From contig CAVTQY010000001.1 in assembly GCA_963736975.1 (NCBI GenBank), positions 3,658,001 to 3,722,000 of the forward strand: 64,000 bases of DNA. Direction: 5' to 3'. The translations under genes were made by a program, and so were the position numbers. Positions 7,950 through 17,085 of the stretch are shown one piece after another; within the stretch, counting starts at the first letter, position 1; each line of letters begins with the position of its first letter. The DNA is from CAVTQY01 sp963736975 (GTDB lineage: Bacteria > Pseudomonadota > Alphaproteobacteria > Acetobacterales > Acetobacteraceae). The notes beneath the pieces are model-generated. The model worked only from the letters and a program-made list of their open reading frames with translations. It had not been told where the DNA came from and did no database searches.

Positions 7950-9890
7950 ATGTGCGGCATTGCCGGAATCATCGGACGACTGGACGAACGTAACCACGTC
8001 GCGCTGAGGCGGATGAGCGATGCCATGGTTCACCGCGGGCCGGACGCCAGCGGCATGTGGGTCTCCGAGCCAGACTCACGCGGTTGGGGAGCGCTGCTGG
8101 CCCATCGCCGGCTCGCTATCCTCGACCTCTCACCCGCTGGCACCCAGCCCATGGTCGATCCGGTAACTGGGCACGCGATCACCTTTAACGGCGAGATCTA
8201 CAACTTCATCGATCTGCGGCAGCGCCTGGTGAATGAGGGGGAGGAGCTGCGCTCAACCGGCGACACAGCCGTCATGCTCCGCGCCATCAGCCTGCACGGG
8301 GCACGCGCGGTAAGCTGGCTCCGCGGTATGTTCGCTTTCGCTTGTTGGGACCCCAAGGATCGCCGGCTGCTGCTGGCGAGAGACCCCCTGGGAATCAAGC
8401 CGCTCTACCTGGCACGGTCGCCGGACCCGGATGCGGGTTGGTCGATAGCCTTCGCCTCAGAGCTTCGTGCCCTGCTCGCGTCGGAGCTGTTGGGCTCGGC
8501 GCACCTCGACCCGCAGGCCCTCGCGAGCAGTATCTGGAACGGCTTCGTTGTTGGCCCGCGCACTGCCGTCAAAGGCATCGACTTGCTTTGGCCGGGCCGC
8601 CTGCTCGAATTCGACGGCGTCGGCAACGAGGTTCGCCAGCAGGACTTCTGGCGTATCCCGGGCCGCGCCCCCGATCCGATTATGGACGAGGACGGTCTAG
8701 CCGCGATTCTGGAGGAGGGGCTAAGGCTACATCTCGCCAGCGACGTGCCCCTGGCGGTGTTGCTTTCCGGCGGCGTCAACTCGTCGGCCCTAGCCAACCT
8801 GGCGCAGCGCGTTGCCGGGAGCCCCATCCACACCTTTACGTTGGCCTTCGAGGAGCACGCGCTTAACGAGGGACCCATCGCGAGGCAGATCGCCGCCGCA
8901 ATTGGGACTCAGCACCACGAAGTGGTGCTGACAGAGCAGAACTTCGTTGCGGGCCTGGACTCGGCGCTGAACAGCCTGGACCAGCCGACCTTCGACGCGC
9001 TTAACGCCTACTACATATCGCGCGCTATTCGCGCTGCTGGGTTCACTGTGGCTCTGTCAGGCAGCGGCGGCGACGAGCTCTTCGGAGGCTACACCTCCTA
9101 CCGCGATCTGCCGGTATTGCACCGCTGGTCAAGACGCGCCGCCCGGGTGCCACGAAGACTGCAGGCAGCCGCAGCGACGCTGGCAACCTGGCCCCTGCGA
9201 TGCCTCGGCGGAGCGATGCCACCTCAGACCCGTTGGGCCAAACTCCCTGATATGGTTCGTCACGGTGACGATTTGGTAGCGCTCTACCAGCTGGCCTACG
9301 CGCTCTTCCTTCCTGGATTCCAGCAGGAACTGCTCGCCCCCGACTTTGCCGACGCCCTGACTGACGGCCTGCCTTTGGCAATGCAGCAACGAATCCTCGA
9401 CGAGTGCCGCGACCGTACGCCGCTTTCGGCCATTAGCGTAATGGAGCAGCGGCTATTCCTGGGTGAGCGGCTGCTGCGTGATAACGATGTTGCCAGCATG
9501 GCCTGCTCGCTGGAGCAGCGCGTGCCGCTGGTGGACCAGATCCTTTTTGAGAGCGTGGACGGTCTACCGGATCCAGTACGCTACCAACCACTGGGCCGCA
9601 AGACTATGCTGCGGCGCATCGGCCTAAATGGCCTCGACCCAGTGCTGTTCGAGCGGCCGAAGAGCGGATTTGTGCTGCCATTTGATCGCTGGATCCGGCA
9701 CGGACTGAAGGACGTTATGGACCAGACCCTGCGGGACCCTCAGGCTGTTTCTCCAGTTGGGCTCAACCCGGCAGCAGTAGAGCGGCTCTGGCGGGCCTTT
9801 CTCGACGGCGCACGCGGCACCTATTGGTCGCGGGTGTGGTCGGTGTACGTCCTTATCCGATGGTGCCATAGCAACCGCGTTTTCCGCTGA
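7950..9890 (+). CDS. asnB: Asparagine synthase (glutamine-hydrolysing) family amidotransferase
   Basis: 646 aa with an N-terminal class II glutamine amidotransferase domain starting directly with MCGIAGIIG (Cys2 nucleophile exposed after Met removal), then an adenylating synthase domain with the PP-loop (LLSGGVNSSAL; the common form is SGGxDSS, here Asn replaces Asp) and SGSGGDELFGGY. AsnB homologues inside EPS and O-antigen loci often amidate uronic acids or other carboxylated sugars rather than making free asparagine, so a role in polysaccharide modification is plausible. The 135-bp gap upstream contains no gene. Confidence 0.9.
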   Translation: MCGIAGIIGRLDERNHVALRRMSDAMVHRGPDASGMWVSEPDSRGWGALLAHRRLAILDLSPAGTQPMVDPVTGHAITFNGEIYNFIDLRQRLVNEGEELRSTGDTAVMLRAISLHGARAVSWLRGMFAFACWDPKDRRLLLARDPLGIKPLYLARSPDPDAGWSIAFASELRALLASELLGSAHLDPQALASSIWNGFVVGPRTAVKGIDLLWPGRLLEFDGVGNEVRQQDFWRIPGRAPDPIMDEDGLAAILEEGLRLHLASDVPLAVLLSGGVNSSALANLAQRVAGSPIHTFTLAFEEHALNEGPIARQIAAAIGTQHHEVVLTEQNFVAGLDSALNSLDQPTFDALNAYYISRAIRAAGFTVALSGSGGDELFGGYTSYRDLPVLHRWSRRAARVPRRLQAAAATLATWPLRCLGGAMPPQTRWAKLPDMVRHGDDLVALYQLAYALFLPGFQQELLAPDFADALTDGLPLAMQQRILDECRDRTPLSAISVMEQRLFLGERLLRDNDVASMACSLEQRVPLVDQILFESVDGLPDPVRYQPLGRKTMLRRIGLNGLDPVLFERPKSGFVLPFDRWIRHGLKDVMDQTLRDPQAVSPVGLNPAAVERLWRAFLDGARGTYWSRVWSVYVLIRWCHSNRVFR

Positions 9891-10005
9891 GGCAACTATC
9901 CGCGGCGTACCGGGCAGTCAGCCCGATCAACGTCCTTTGCTGGCTGAACCGCTTTAATCCCCGCCGCCGGGCTTTCTCCCGCATCCCGGCTGAGAAAACG
10001 AAAAG

Positions 10006-11121
10006 ATGCGCATTCTTTCGGTATTCGGCACGCGGCCCGAGGCCATCAAAATGGCGCCGATTATCCGGCGGCTTGCCGTCGCTCCGGGAATAACCTCCCT
10101 GGTGTGCGTGACGGCACAGCACCGGCAGATGCTGGATCAGGTGCTAAGCCTGTTTTCGATCACGCCGGACCGAGACCTCGATGTGATGCGGGACGGGCAA
10201 GGCCTAACGTGGATTACAACCTCCGTGCTGGAACGGATGGCGGACGTTTTTGCAGAACTACAGCCCGACCGAGTGCTGGTGCAGGGGGACACGACGACGA
10301 CATTCGCCGCATCCTTGGCCGCCCTCTACGCCAAAGTGCCCGTTGGGCATGTCGAGGCTGGGCTGCGCACCGGTAATGTTCATTCGCCCTGGCCGGAAGA
10401 GATGAACCGGCGACTCACAACGCATATCGCCGATTTGCATTTTCCGCCGACGGAACAGGCGCGACAAAATTTGCTGCAGGAGGGTGTTGAGCTGTCGCGT
10501 ATTGTGGTGACCGGGAATACAGTCATCGACGCTCTGTTCGACGCGCTGGCCATCCTTGATGCTGATCCCGCGCGAGGGACGCAAATCGAGCGGAGCTTGC
10601 CGCGACTTGATCCGAGTAAGCGGCTGATTCTGGTCACGGGACACCGGCGAGAAAATTTCGGCGGCGGGTTGGAGCGGGTAGCCCGCGGGCTGCTGCACTT
10701 AGCATCGCGGGGGGACGTGGAGATCATCTATCCGGTGCATCTCAATCCGAACGTACGGCATGTTGCCGGGGCCATGTTGGGATCGCATGACGCAATTCGC
10801 TTGATCCCGCCGCTGGATTACTTGCCGTTCGTTCACCTGATGCGCCGGGCCGATCTAATCATCACCGATTCGGGCGGGGTACAGGAGGAGGCGCCATCGC
10901 TGGGTAAACCGGTACTGGTTACGCGCGATACGACAGAGCGCCCGGAGGCGGTGGAGGCGGGGACGGTGGAGCTGGTCGGAACCAACACGGACCTGCTGGT
11001 GACCCGCGCGTATCGCCTGCTCGATGACCGTGCGGCATATGAACGCATGAGCTTTTCTCACAACCCTTATGGCGACGGCAAGGCGGCCGCGCGCATCGTC
11101 CAGACCCTAGTGAATAGGTAG
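10006..11121 (+). CDS. wecB: UDP-N-acetylglucosamine 2-epimerase (non-hydrolysing)
   Basis: 371 aa, full length. It interconverts UDP-GlcNAc and UDP-ManNAc in the cytosol. Landmarks are the N-terminal FGTRPEAIKMAPII, VQGDTTTTFAASLAA, HVEAGLRTGN, EEMNRRLT, TGHRRENFG and DSGGVQEEAPSLGKP with the following ERPEAVEAGT loop. It probably feeds the WecG/TagA-type transferase upstream. The start is the ATG at 10006, immediately opening with the MRILSVFGTRPE signature. Confidence 0.95.
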   Translation: MRILSVFGTRPEAIKMAPIIRRLAVAPGITSLVCVTAQHRQMLDQVLSLFSITPDRDLDVMRDGQGLTWITTSVLERMADVFAELQPDRVLVQGDTTTTFAASLAALYAKVPVGHVEAGLRTGNVHSPWPEEMNRRLTTHIADLHFPPTEQARQNLLQEGVELSRIVVTGNTVIDALFDALAILDADPARGTQIERSLPRLDPSKRLILVTGHRRENFGGGLERVARGLLHLASRGDVEIIYPVHLNPNVRHVAGAMLGSHDAIRLIPPLDYLPFVHLMRRADLIITDSGGVQEEAPSLGKPVLVTRDTTERPEAVEAGTVELVGTNTDLLVTRAYRLLDDRAAYERMSFSHNPYGDGKAAARIVQTLVNR

Positions 11122-11269
11122 TTTTGGGCAGGTCGTGGTGTTGGGACGTAAACGGCCAGAAAATATTGGGATCCTGGTTTCGTATCTGGACTACACGACA
11201 ATTAAGAATTCTACGGCCCCAGTACAACCTAGGCCACTCTAACCAAAACTCTGAAAGCAGAAGCGCTTG

Positions 11270-13435
11270 ATGCAAATCAGAACCAAACGAGTGCCGCGAT
11301 TTGTTATAGCACTTGCAGTCGTGATCATCAGCGCAACTGGGATTTATTGGCGCCTGGATCATATAAAATCTGCTACGAGTATGGCCGGATATTCCGACGG
11401 GAAGATTTTGACCGCCATTTCATGCCGCATGCGTTTATATCTTCAAAAAACTCAAGGCAAAATTCCGGAGCTCTCTTGGACTGATCTTTGGGGAATGACG
11501 CGCCTCAGGCGTGGCTTTTATTGTGCCAGTGGGAGCAGCTTGGCGGCCGATTTGAAGTATAGCTCGGTCGCAAACGACGAAGATCGTAACGAAGGATTGC
11601 GTATTTTTCGTAGTAGGTGCACGGCATGTCATGGCGCTGATGGATCGGGGGGGCCGTTTGGGCCGTCGCTTATCAGATCACGGCTCAACGCAGGTGACAG
11701 TGATCTGGCCATCTACCAAGTGCTGCGGAATGGTGTTCCCGGGACAGCAATGAGGCGCGTGGACCTGCCACCTAAGGAGCTGTTGCAAATCATCGCTTAC
11801 CTATCATCCTTAAGAACTCATTCGGTCAATGCGACCGGACCCGAAGCGCCGCGCCCGGCCATTGACGTTGGCAGCAAACGCTTGCAGGCCGCTGGGGCCA
11901 GGTCGGATGAGTGGCTGACCTATTCTGGTTCCTATAATGGATCGCGGCATACGGTGCTCGACCAGGTCACGCCGGCAAATGTCTCCGAGTTGCAGATTAG
12001 ATGGATCAAACAATTCGATATTGGTGACTCAAACATTGAAGCTACGCCACTGGTGGTCGACGGCATTATGTTCGTCGTTCCGGATGCGTGGCATGTCCTG
12101 GCTTTGGATGCCAAAACGGGCGGATTGCTTTGGCAATACGTAAGGTCGGTTCCACCTGACCTGCCGCAAGGCTACGGACAGGTGAACCGAGGTCTCGCAG
12201 TGCACGGGAATACGCTTTTCCTAGGAAGCCTGGATGGATACCTGGTCGCCATCAAAGCAAGCGACGGCACCGTGCTATGGCAAACGCGGGTGACCAAACC
12301 CTCCGATGGGTACTTGATCACGGGAGCCCCTCTTGTCGTAAACCATTCCGTTATCGTCGGAGTTACGGGAGGTGAGTACAGTATCCGAGGGTTCCTCGCG
12401 GCGTACGATGTCACGACCGGCAAACAACAGTGGAAGTTTAATTCGATCCCCGGACCTGGTGAGGCCGGACATGAGACGTGGAAGAACGACGCCTGGCGCA
12501 CAGGTGGCGGCGCGACATGGGTAACCGGAAGCTATGATCCGGTGACGGACCTGCTGTATTGGGGCGTCGGCAATCCGAGCCCTGCCTTTAACGGCGACGT
12601 GCGTCCCGGCGACAATTTGTTCACCGATAGCGTAATTGCCATTCACGCTGCCACCGGCAAGCTCGCGTGGTACTTCCAGTTTACTCCCCACGATGAGCAC
12701 GACCGGGACGCGGCCCAAACCCCGGTTCTGACCGACCTTACAATTAGAGGTGTCCCTCGGAAGGTGATCCTCTGGCCTAACAGGAACGGGTTCTATTATG
12801 TCCTCGACCGGATCACTGGAGAGTACCTTGTCGGGGTGCCGTTCGTAGAGACTGATTGGGCAACGACACTTACCCCCGAAGGACGGCCAATCCTGACCGA
12901 CGCTGCCACGGTTACTACGGCCGGGCGCCGCACGAAACCTGGCATCAACGGCGGGGTGAACTGGCAAAACCCGGCCTTTGATCAGGGCCGCGGCATTATA
13001 TTTGTCCCAGCGGTGGAGAGTAGCTCAGTGTTCACCAAAGCCCCCCCGGGTGAAATCGGAAAACGCGATGGAATGTTTATCGGCAGTGGCTGGAGCGAAG
13101 CCGGGCCGGCAATCCATGAAGTTGTAGCGCTCGACGCCGCAACCGGGCAGCGAAAATGGCAGGTTACCACTCCGAGCGTCGGTTCCAGCAGCGAGGACCG
13201 CACCCGGTCGAGTTACAGTGGTTTGCTTTCGACTAAAACAGGGTTAGTATTCGGAGCATCCGGAGGCATCCTCTTCGCCATCGACGCGGATAAGGGGCGG
13301 GAGGTTTGGCGTTTGCCGCTGGGTGGAGTCACTAAGGCACCTCCGATCTCATTCGCAATCGACGGACATCAGGTGATTGCCGTGGCTGCTGGACGAGCAT
13401 TATTTGTGCTAGGGCTGCAGGGAGACCGCGAATAA
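11270..13435 (+). CDS. Quinohaemoprotein dehydrogenase: N-terminal cytochrome c plus PQQ propeller
   Basis: 721 aa with an N-terminal membrane anchor/signal (about residues 9-26). A c-type haem site CTACH follows at about 117-121, with an apparent Met ligand region further on, then a PQQ beta-propeller from about residue 205 with repeated W-docking motifs such as AATGKLAWYF, ATGQRKWQ and KGREVWRLPLGG. DEHDRD resembles the active-site Asp region of quinoprotein alcohol dehydrogenases. In classical type II alcohol dehydrogenases the cytochrome domain is C-terminal, so the N-terminal order here is unusual. Predicted periplasmic, oxidising an alcohol, polyol or sugar. It shares one base with the next gene (TAATG), so it is translationally coupled to the acyl-transfer genes. 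An in-frame TTG lies one codon upstream. Confidence 0.85.
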   Translation: MQIRTKRVPRFVIALAVVIISATGIYWRLDHIKSATSMAGYSDGKILTAISCRMRLYLQKTQGKIPELSWTDLWGMTRLRRGFYCASGSSLAADLKYSSVANDEDRNEGLRIFRSRCTACHGADGSGGPFGPSLIRSRLNAGDSDLAIYQVLRNGVPGTAMRRVDLPPKELLQIIAYLSSLRTHSVNATGPEAPRPAIDVGSKRLQAAGARSDEWLTYSGSYNGSRHTVLDQVTPANVSELQIRWIKQFDIGDSNIEATPLVVDGIMFVVPDAWHVLALDAKTGGLLWQYVRSVPPDLPQGYGQVNRGLAVHGNTLFLGSLDGYLVAIKASDGTVLWQTRVTKPSDGYLITGAPLVVNHSVIVGVTGGEYSIRGFLAAYDVTTGKQQWKFNSIPGPGEAGHETWKNDAWRTGGGATWVTGSYDPVTDLLYWGVGNPSPAFNGDVRPGDNLFTDSVIAIHAATGKLAWYFQFTPHDEHDRDAAQTPVLTDLTIRGVPRKVILWPNRNGFYYVLDRITGEYLVGVPFVETDWATTLTPEGRPILTDAATVTTAGRRTKPGINGGVNWQNPAFDQGRGIIFVPAVESSSVFTKAPPGEIGKRDGMFIGSGWSEAGPAIHEVVALDAATGQRKWQVTTPSVGSSSEDRTRSSYSGLLSTKTGLVFGASGGILFAIDADKGREVWRLPLGGVTKAPPISFAIDGHQVIAVAAGRALFVLGLQGDRE

Positions 13436-14469
13436 TGAACTCGCAATCCGCAAAGTCACTTAAGCCGCCGATCAGAACGGCTTTGGGAGACTTTCTTCTT
13501 TCCAAGGCCTTAACTAAGGCATGGGAGAGGCTCCTTGCGCACCGGCTAGCGGCCTACACATGCATTCTCCTGCTTGCTTGCATCGGTGCCTATGGATATT
13601 GGATCCGAACGCATACAATATTCGCATGCCGTGCAGACGGATATAGTGCTGATCGATACCTGGCCTACTGCAATGGAGCCAATTATGGTGACTACGAGCA
13701 TGGAGCATTTCAGTTCAGCTTGGAGCCTTCCATCGAGAACTCAGTAAGAAATGCAGACGTAGTGTTTCTTGGCAACAGCAGGCTTCAGGTAGCATTCTCC
13801 ACAGTCCACACCGAGAAGTGGTTTTCTGCCAACTCCGCGCGATATTACTTGCTGGGGTTCAGTTACTACGAAAACGAGCTGTTCGAAGGCAAAATCCTGC
13901 AGAGAATCCATCCCCGCGCGAATGTCTATATCATCAATGTTGATGATTTCTTTGAACCATCCGAAACCGTGCCCGTCAATATGATCCTGCACGATCCAAA
14001 GGCGCTCGACAAGTACGAGGCCAAGCGGTTTTGGCAAGGCGTCCACGAGCGCGTTTGTCAGTCTCTGAAGTTTCTTTGCGGGAAACAATTCACCATCTTC
14101 CGGTCCCGTAACACCGGGGCATATTATACGGAGGGTGCGGTCGGACCAAAAGTAGTACCAGTCTCATACAACCTGGAGGTTAATCAGAATGTGGCTAGCG
14201 CGAGCATTGCCACAGCGATCGACTTTCTAGCCCGCTTTGCCCAGAACAAGTGCGTAATACTAACGATTGTGCCCTACGTCGGCACGGAACTTGGAACGGC
14301 AAGAGCCATTGCAAGCGGCGCGGGCCTTAAGCTGGTAACGCCAGGAATCGTGGAGGGACTTCGGACCTATGACGGCTACCACATGGATCAGCCAAGCGCG
14401 CGGCGCTGGTCTCAGGCTTTTTTGCAGGCAGCGGGACCGAAAATTCGCTCATGCCTGGAGAACCGATAA
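13435..14469 (+). CDS. Membrane-anchored SGNH-hydrolase-like protein (DltD/AlgX-like role)
   Basis: 344 aa. One membrane helix near residues 40-56, then an extracytoplasmic domain. Sequence features fit the SGNH fold: VFLGNSRLQVAF could be the block I nucleophile Ser, and the C-terminal YDGYHMDQPSARRWSQ could hold the Asp/His pair. It does not resemble a named family strongly. The setting, between a dehydrogenase and an acyl carrier protein plus MBOAT gene, suggests the DltD-like partner in acyl transfer to a polysaccharide. The ATG overlaps the preceding stop. Function is inferred from fold and context only. Confidence 0.6.
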   Translation: MNSQSAKSLKPPIRTALGDFLLSKALTKAWERLLAHRLAAYTCILLLACIGAYGYWIRTHTIFACRADGYSADRYLAYCNGANYGDYEHGAFQFSLEPSIENSVRNADVVFLGNSRLQVAFSTVHTEKWFSANSARYYLLGFSYYENELFEGKILQRIHPRANVYIINVDDFFEPSETVPVNMILHDPKALDKYEAKRFWQGVHERVCQSLKFLCGKQFTIFRSRNTGAYYTEGAVGPKVVPVSYNLEVNQNVASASIATAIDFLARFAQNKCVILTIVPYVGTELGTARAIASGAGLKLVTPGIVEGLRTYDGYHMDQPSARRWSQAFLQAAGPKIRSCLENR

Positions 14470-14506
14470 CCAACGGACAGTTTGCCATCTATGAGGGAGT
14501 GCCACG

Positions 14507-14764
14507 GTGGAAGACCTGGAAATACTGTCCAAATTTAGTCGCATCCTTCGCGATCTGCTGCTGGACGATTCGATCGAACTGACAATGGGTACTCGCCGCG
14601 AGGACATTCCCGGATGGGACTCATTTAATTACATTAACTTCATCGTAGCAGTGGAGATACAGTTCGGCGTGAAGTTCAAGATCGCCAACATCGAGTCGTT
14701 TCCGGACGTTGGCGCAATAGTCGCGGACGTAACAAATCTGCTGGCAGCAAGCCAATCCGCTTGA
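14507..14764 (+). CDS. Acyl carrier protein (DltC-like)
   Basis: 85 aa, acidic, four-helix carrier protein. The phosphopantetheine site is GWDSFNYINFI (Ser in a DSF context, also seen in DltC D-alanyl carrier proteins; fatty-acid ACPs have DSL). The C-terminal half (AVEIQFGVKF, IESFPDVGAIV) follows the family pattern. The GTG start at 14507 has a GAGGGAG ribosome-binding site about seven bases upstream. It sits 37 bp after the SGNH gene and 24 bp before the MBOAT gene, so it probably presents the acyl group to the MBOAT protein on the cytoplasmic side. Confidence 0.85.
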   Translation: MEDLEILSKFSRILRDLLLDDSIELTMGTRREDIPGWDSFNYINFIVAVEIQFGVKFKIANIESFPDVGAIVADVTNLLAASQSA

Positions 14765-14788
14765 AGAGCCCGAAGAGGAAAGTCGCCA

Positions 14789-16423
14789 ATGCTTTTTAAC
14801 TCCGCCGGATTCCTTTTCGGTTTCCTGCCGGCAGCCCTGCTGGGATTCTATTTGCTGGGCACTTTCTCCCGTGCGTCGGCGATCCGGTGGCTGATCGTCG
14901 TATCTCTCGCATTCTACGGGTGGTGGCGGCCGTTGAACGTACTGATCATCGGCCCCTCCATCATCGTCAATTTTGCCTTAGCGTCGGTACTCTTGCGGCT
15001 GAACCAGAATGAGCGTTCGCGACGAGCGTCAAAAGCAGTCCTCTTACTGGGAATCTTGTTCAATGTGGCGTTTCTCGGTGTCTTTAAATATACCGACTTC
15101 ATAGCGGGCACGATCAACGATGTATTCAGTGCAAATCTTATATTGCGGCATATCATCCTGCCACTCGGCATTTCGTTTATCACCTTCCAGAAGATTGCAT
15201 TCCTGATTGATGTGCAGGCGGGCCGTGTAAAATCCTTCACATTCCAGGACTACTGCACATTCGTGCTATTCTTCCCGCAGCTTATCGCCGGCCCGATCGT
15301 GCACTACCCCGAGATGATGCCGCAATTCCATGCCGCTCCATGCCGGTTTAACCTGGAGAACATCGCCGTCGGTCTTACCTTGTTGCTCTTCGGCTTATTC
15401 AAAAAGGTGGTCCTCGCCGACAAAATAGCGCCCTTGATCACACCGTTGTATGAACGGGCCGCCGCGGGGAGCGAAATCTCCTTCGTCATGGCATGGATGG
15501 CGGCGATCGGGTTCACGCTGCAGATCTATTTCGACTTTTCCGGATATACCGACATGGCGCTTGGATCGGCCCGGTTTTTCGGCGTCAAGCTGCCGCCAAA
15601 CTTTAATTCACCTCTTCGCGCTTCAAGTATTATTGATTTCTGGCTACGCTGGCACATGACACTAACTCGCTTCCTCACGGCATACATCTATAACCCGTCG
15701 GTACTCTGGCTGACGAGGCGCCGCCTGGCAAAGGGGCGCCCTGGATTCAGCGGTCGGAATGCGACGGCTGGAGCATTTGTCTCCCTGCTGATGGTTCCTA
15801 CGATCCTTACAATGTGCGTCTCAGGGCTATGGCATGGAGCCGGCTATGGCTTCATCGTTTGGGGCCTGCTCCATGGTTTCTATATCTCGATCAATCACGG
15901 GTGGCGTTTGACAGTAGCGCGGCTGTGGCCAGATCGGCGCAGCTACGATCGATTCATCAAGCCGACCGGAGGGCTCATAACGTTCTTTACAGTGAGCGCG
16001 ACGATGGTGTTTTTTCGAGCGCCAACAATGAGATCGGCTGTTGATCTGGTTAGGGGTATCTTCGGCCTGAATGGTGTCGGGCTACCGCAGGACCTTCTCG
16101 CCAAGCTCGGACCTCTCTCCGGAGTGCTGCATCGTCTTGGGGTGAACGGCGAAGCCTGGAGCAGCCCTGACTTCATCAGGGCGGGAGAATGGATCTGCCT
16201 CCTGTTATTCATAGCCCTGGCTCTTCCTAACACGCTGCAAATTCTAGGACGTTTCGAGCCCGCGCTCGGCGTAAGGCCGGCGTCAACCAGACTGGCGATC
16301 GCGAGAATCAAAATCTTGGAGTGGGGGCCGTCGCTTCCCTGGGCAATTACGATGGCGGCCATCGGAGCGATCGCAGTTATCTCGATCGGTGGCCCAAGTG
16401 AGTTTTTATATTGGCAGTTCTAG
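14789..16423 (+). CDS. MBOAT O-acyltransferase (AlgI/DltB/PatA family)
   Basis: 544 aa, polytopic inner-membrane protein with about 10-12 hydrophobic helices. MBOAT landmarks are PLGISFITFQKIAFLIDV near the N-terminal third, FFPQLIAGPIVHY, FDFSGYTDMALG, and the catalytic SGLWHGAGYGFIVWGLLHG with the invariant His. Such proteins move acyl groups across the membrane onto polysaccharides; DltB uses a carrier protein as donor. The adjacent ACP suggests the same here. The start ATG at 14789 follows CCGAAGAGGAAAG. The gene ends just before a glycosyltransferase, tying the acylation unit to EPS synthesis. Confidence 0.92.
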   Translation: MLFNSAGFLFGFLPAALLGFYLLGTFSRASAIRWLIVVSLAFYGWWRPLNVLIIGPSIIVNFALASVLLRLNQNERSRRASKAVLLLGILFNVAFLGVFKYTDFIAGTINDVFSANLILRHIILPLGISFITFQKIAFLIDVQAGRVKSFTFQDYCTFVLFFPQLIAGPIVHYPEMMPQFHAAPCRFNLENIAVGLTLLLFGLFKKVVLADKIAPLITPLYERAAAGSEISFVMAWMAAIGFTLQIYFDFSGYTDMALGSARFFGVKLPPNFNSPLRASSIIDFWLRWHMTLTRFLTAYIYNPSVLWLTRRRLAKGRPGFSGRNATAGAFVSLLMVPTILTMCVSGLWHGAGYGFIVWGLLHGFYISINHGWRLTVARLWPDRRSYDRFIKPTGGLITFFTVSATMVFFRAPTMRSAVDLVRGIFGLNGVGLPQDLLAKLGPLSGVLHRLGVNGEAWSSPDFIRAGEWICLLLFIALALPNTLQILGRFEPALGVRPASTRLAIARIKILEWGPSLPWAITMAAIGAIAVISIGGPSEFLYWQF

Positions 16424-16464
16424 ATCGGGGTTGCGCATTCCCGGGCACAAACCTCGTCCAGCGG

Positions 16465-17085
16465 ATGAGCCCAAAGCGCCTCAATATTCTTTGCGTCTCA
16501 CAGCTGCCCGCGAGTCCTCCGCGGTTTGGCGCTCAGGCGCGAACGCATGGGCTTATGACGCAGCTGGCTCGACGCCACGACGTTACCGCGGCAATGCTGA
16601 TCGACGACGAATTTGACGTCGACGAGTGCCGTCGGGCACTGCAGGGATATTGCCGCGAGGTAGTGCTCGTCCCGAACCCCCGGGGTCGGGACGGACTCAC
16701 AAAGCGGCTGCTGCAGGTCCGGTCCCTGACCTCGACCCGGAGCTTCGAGCGGCTGCGGGTCACGGTGCCGGCATTGCAGCAGGCACTGGACCGCGTGCTC
16801 CGCGCCGCGCGGTTCGACATCGTTAACCTCGAGTTTCCGTATCTTGGCCAATATGATCTGCGCCAGGCTCCCCCCGGCGAGCGGCCCCCGCCGCTGGTCG
16901 TCGAACTCGCACGAAATCGCCTACGACTTGGCCCGGCAGTTCGCGCGTGCGGGGGAAGGCTTGGGCCGTCGCCTCTACGGCGGGGCAAACTGGCGCAAGC
17001 TTCGGCGCGAGGAGCTGCGGACCTACCGCGCTGCGGACGGGGTCTATCTGTGCAGTGCGCTGGACGAGCGGCGCCTGCTCGATGA
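16465..17085 (+). CDS. GT4 glycosyltransferase, N-terminal part of a frameshifted gene
   Basis: N-terminal acceptor-binding domain of a GT-B family 4 transferase. ATG 16465 gives MSPKRLNILCVSQLP followed by FGAQARTHGLMTQLARRHDV. Homology holds through FDIVNLEFPYLGQYDL and PPPLVV at about 16899, then the frame drifts into basic nonsense until a stop at 17085. The expected continuation (NSHEIAYDLARQ) is in the +1 frame. Removing one base around 16900 (gtcgtcgaac) would fuse this with the next entry into a normal protein of about 413 aa. Confidence 0.75.
   Translation: MSPKRLNILCVSQLPASPPRFGAQARTHGLMTQLARRHDVTAAMLIDDEFDVDECRRALQGYCREVVLVPNPRGRDGLTKRLLQVRSLTSTRSFERLRVTVPALQQALDRVLRAARFDIVNLEFPYLGQYDLRQAPPGERPPPLVVELARNRLRLGPAVRACGGRLGPSPLRRGKLAQASARGAADLPRCGRGLSVQCAGRAAPAR

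Noticed and set aside
7011..8033. 340-codon minus-strand frame opposite the WecG/TagA gene
   Set aside because: Antisense shadow of a clearly conserved plus-strand transferase; no ribosome-binding site or family pattern.
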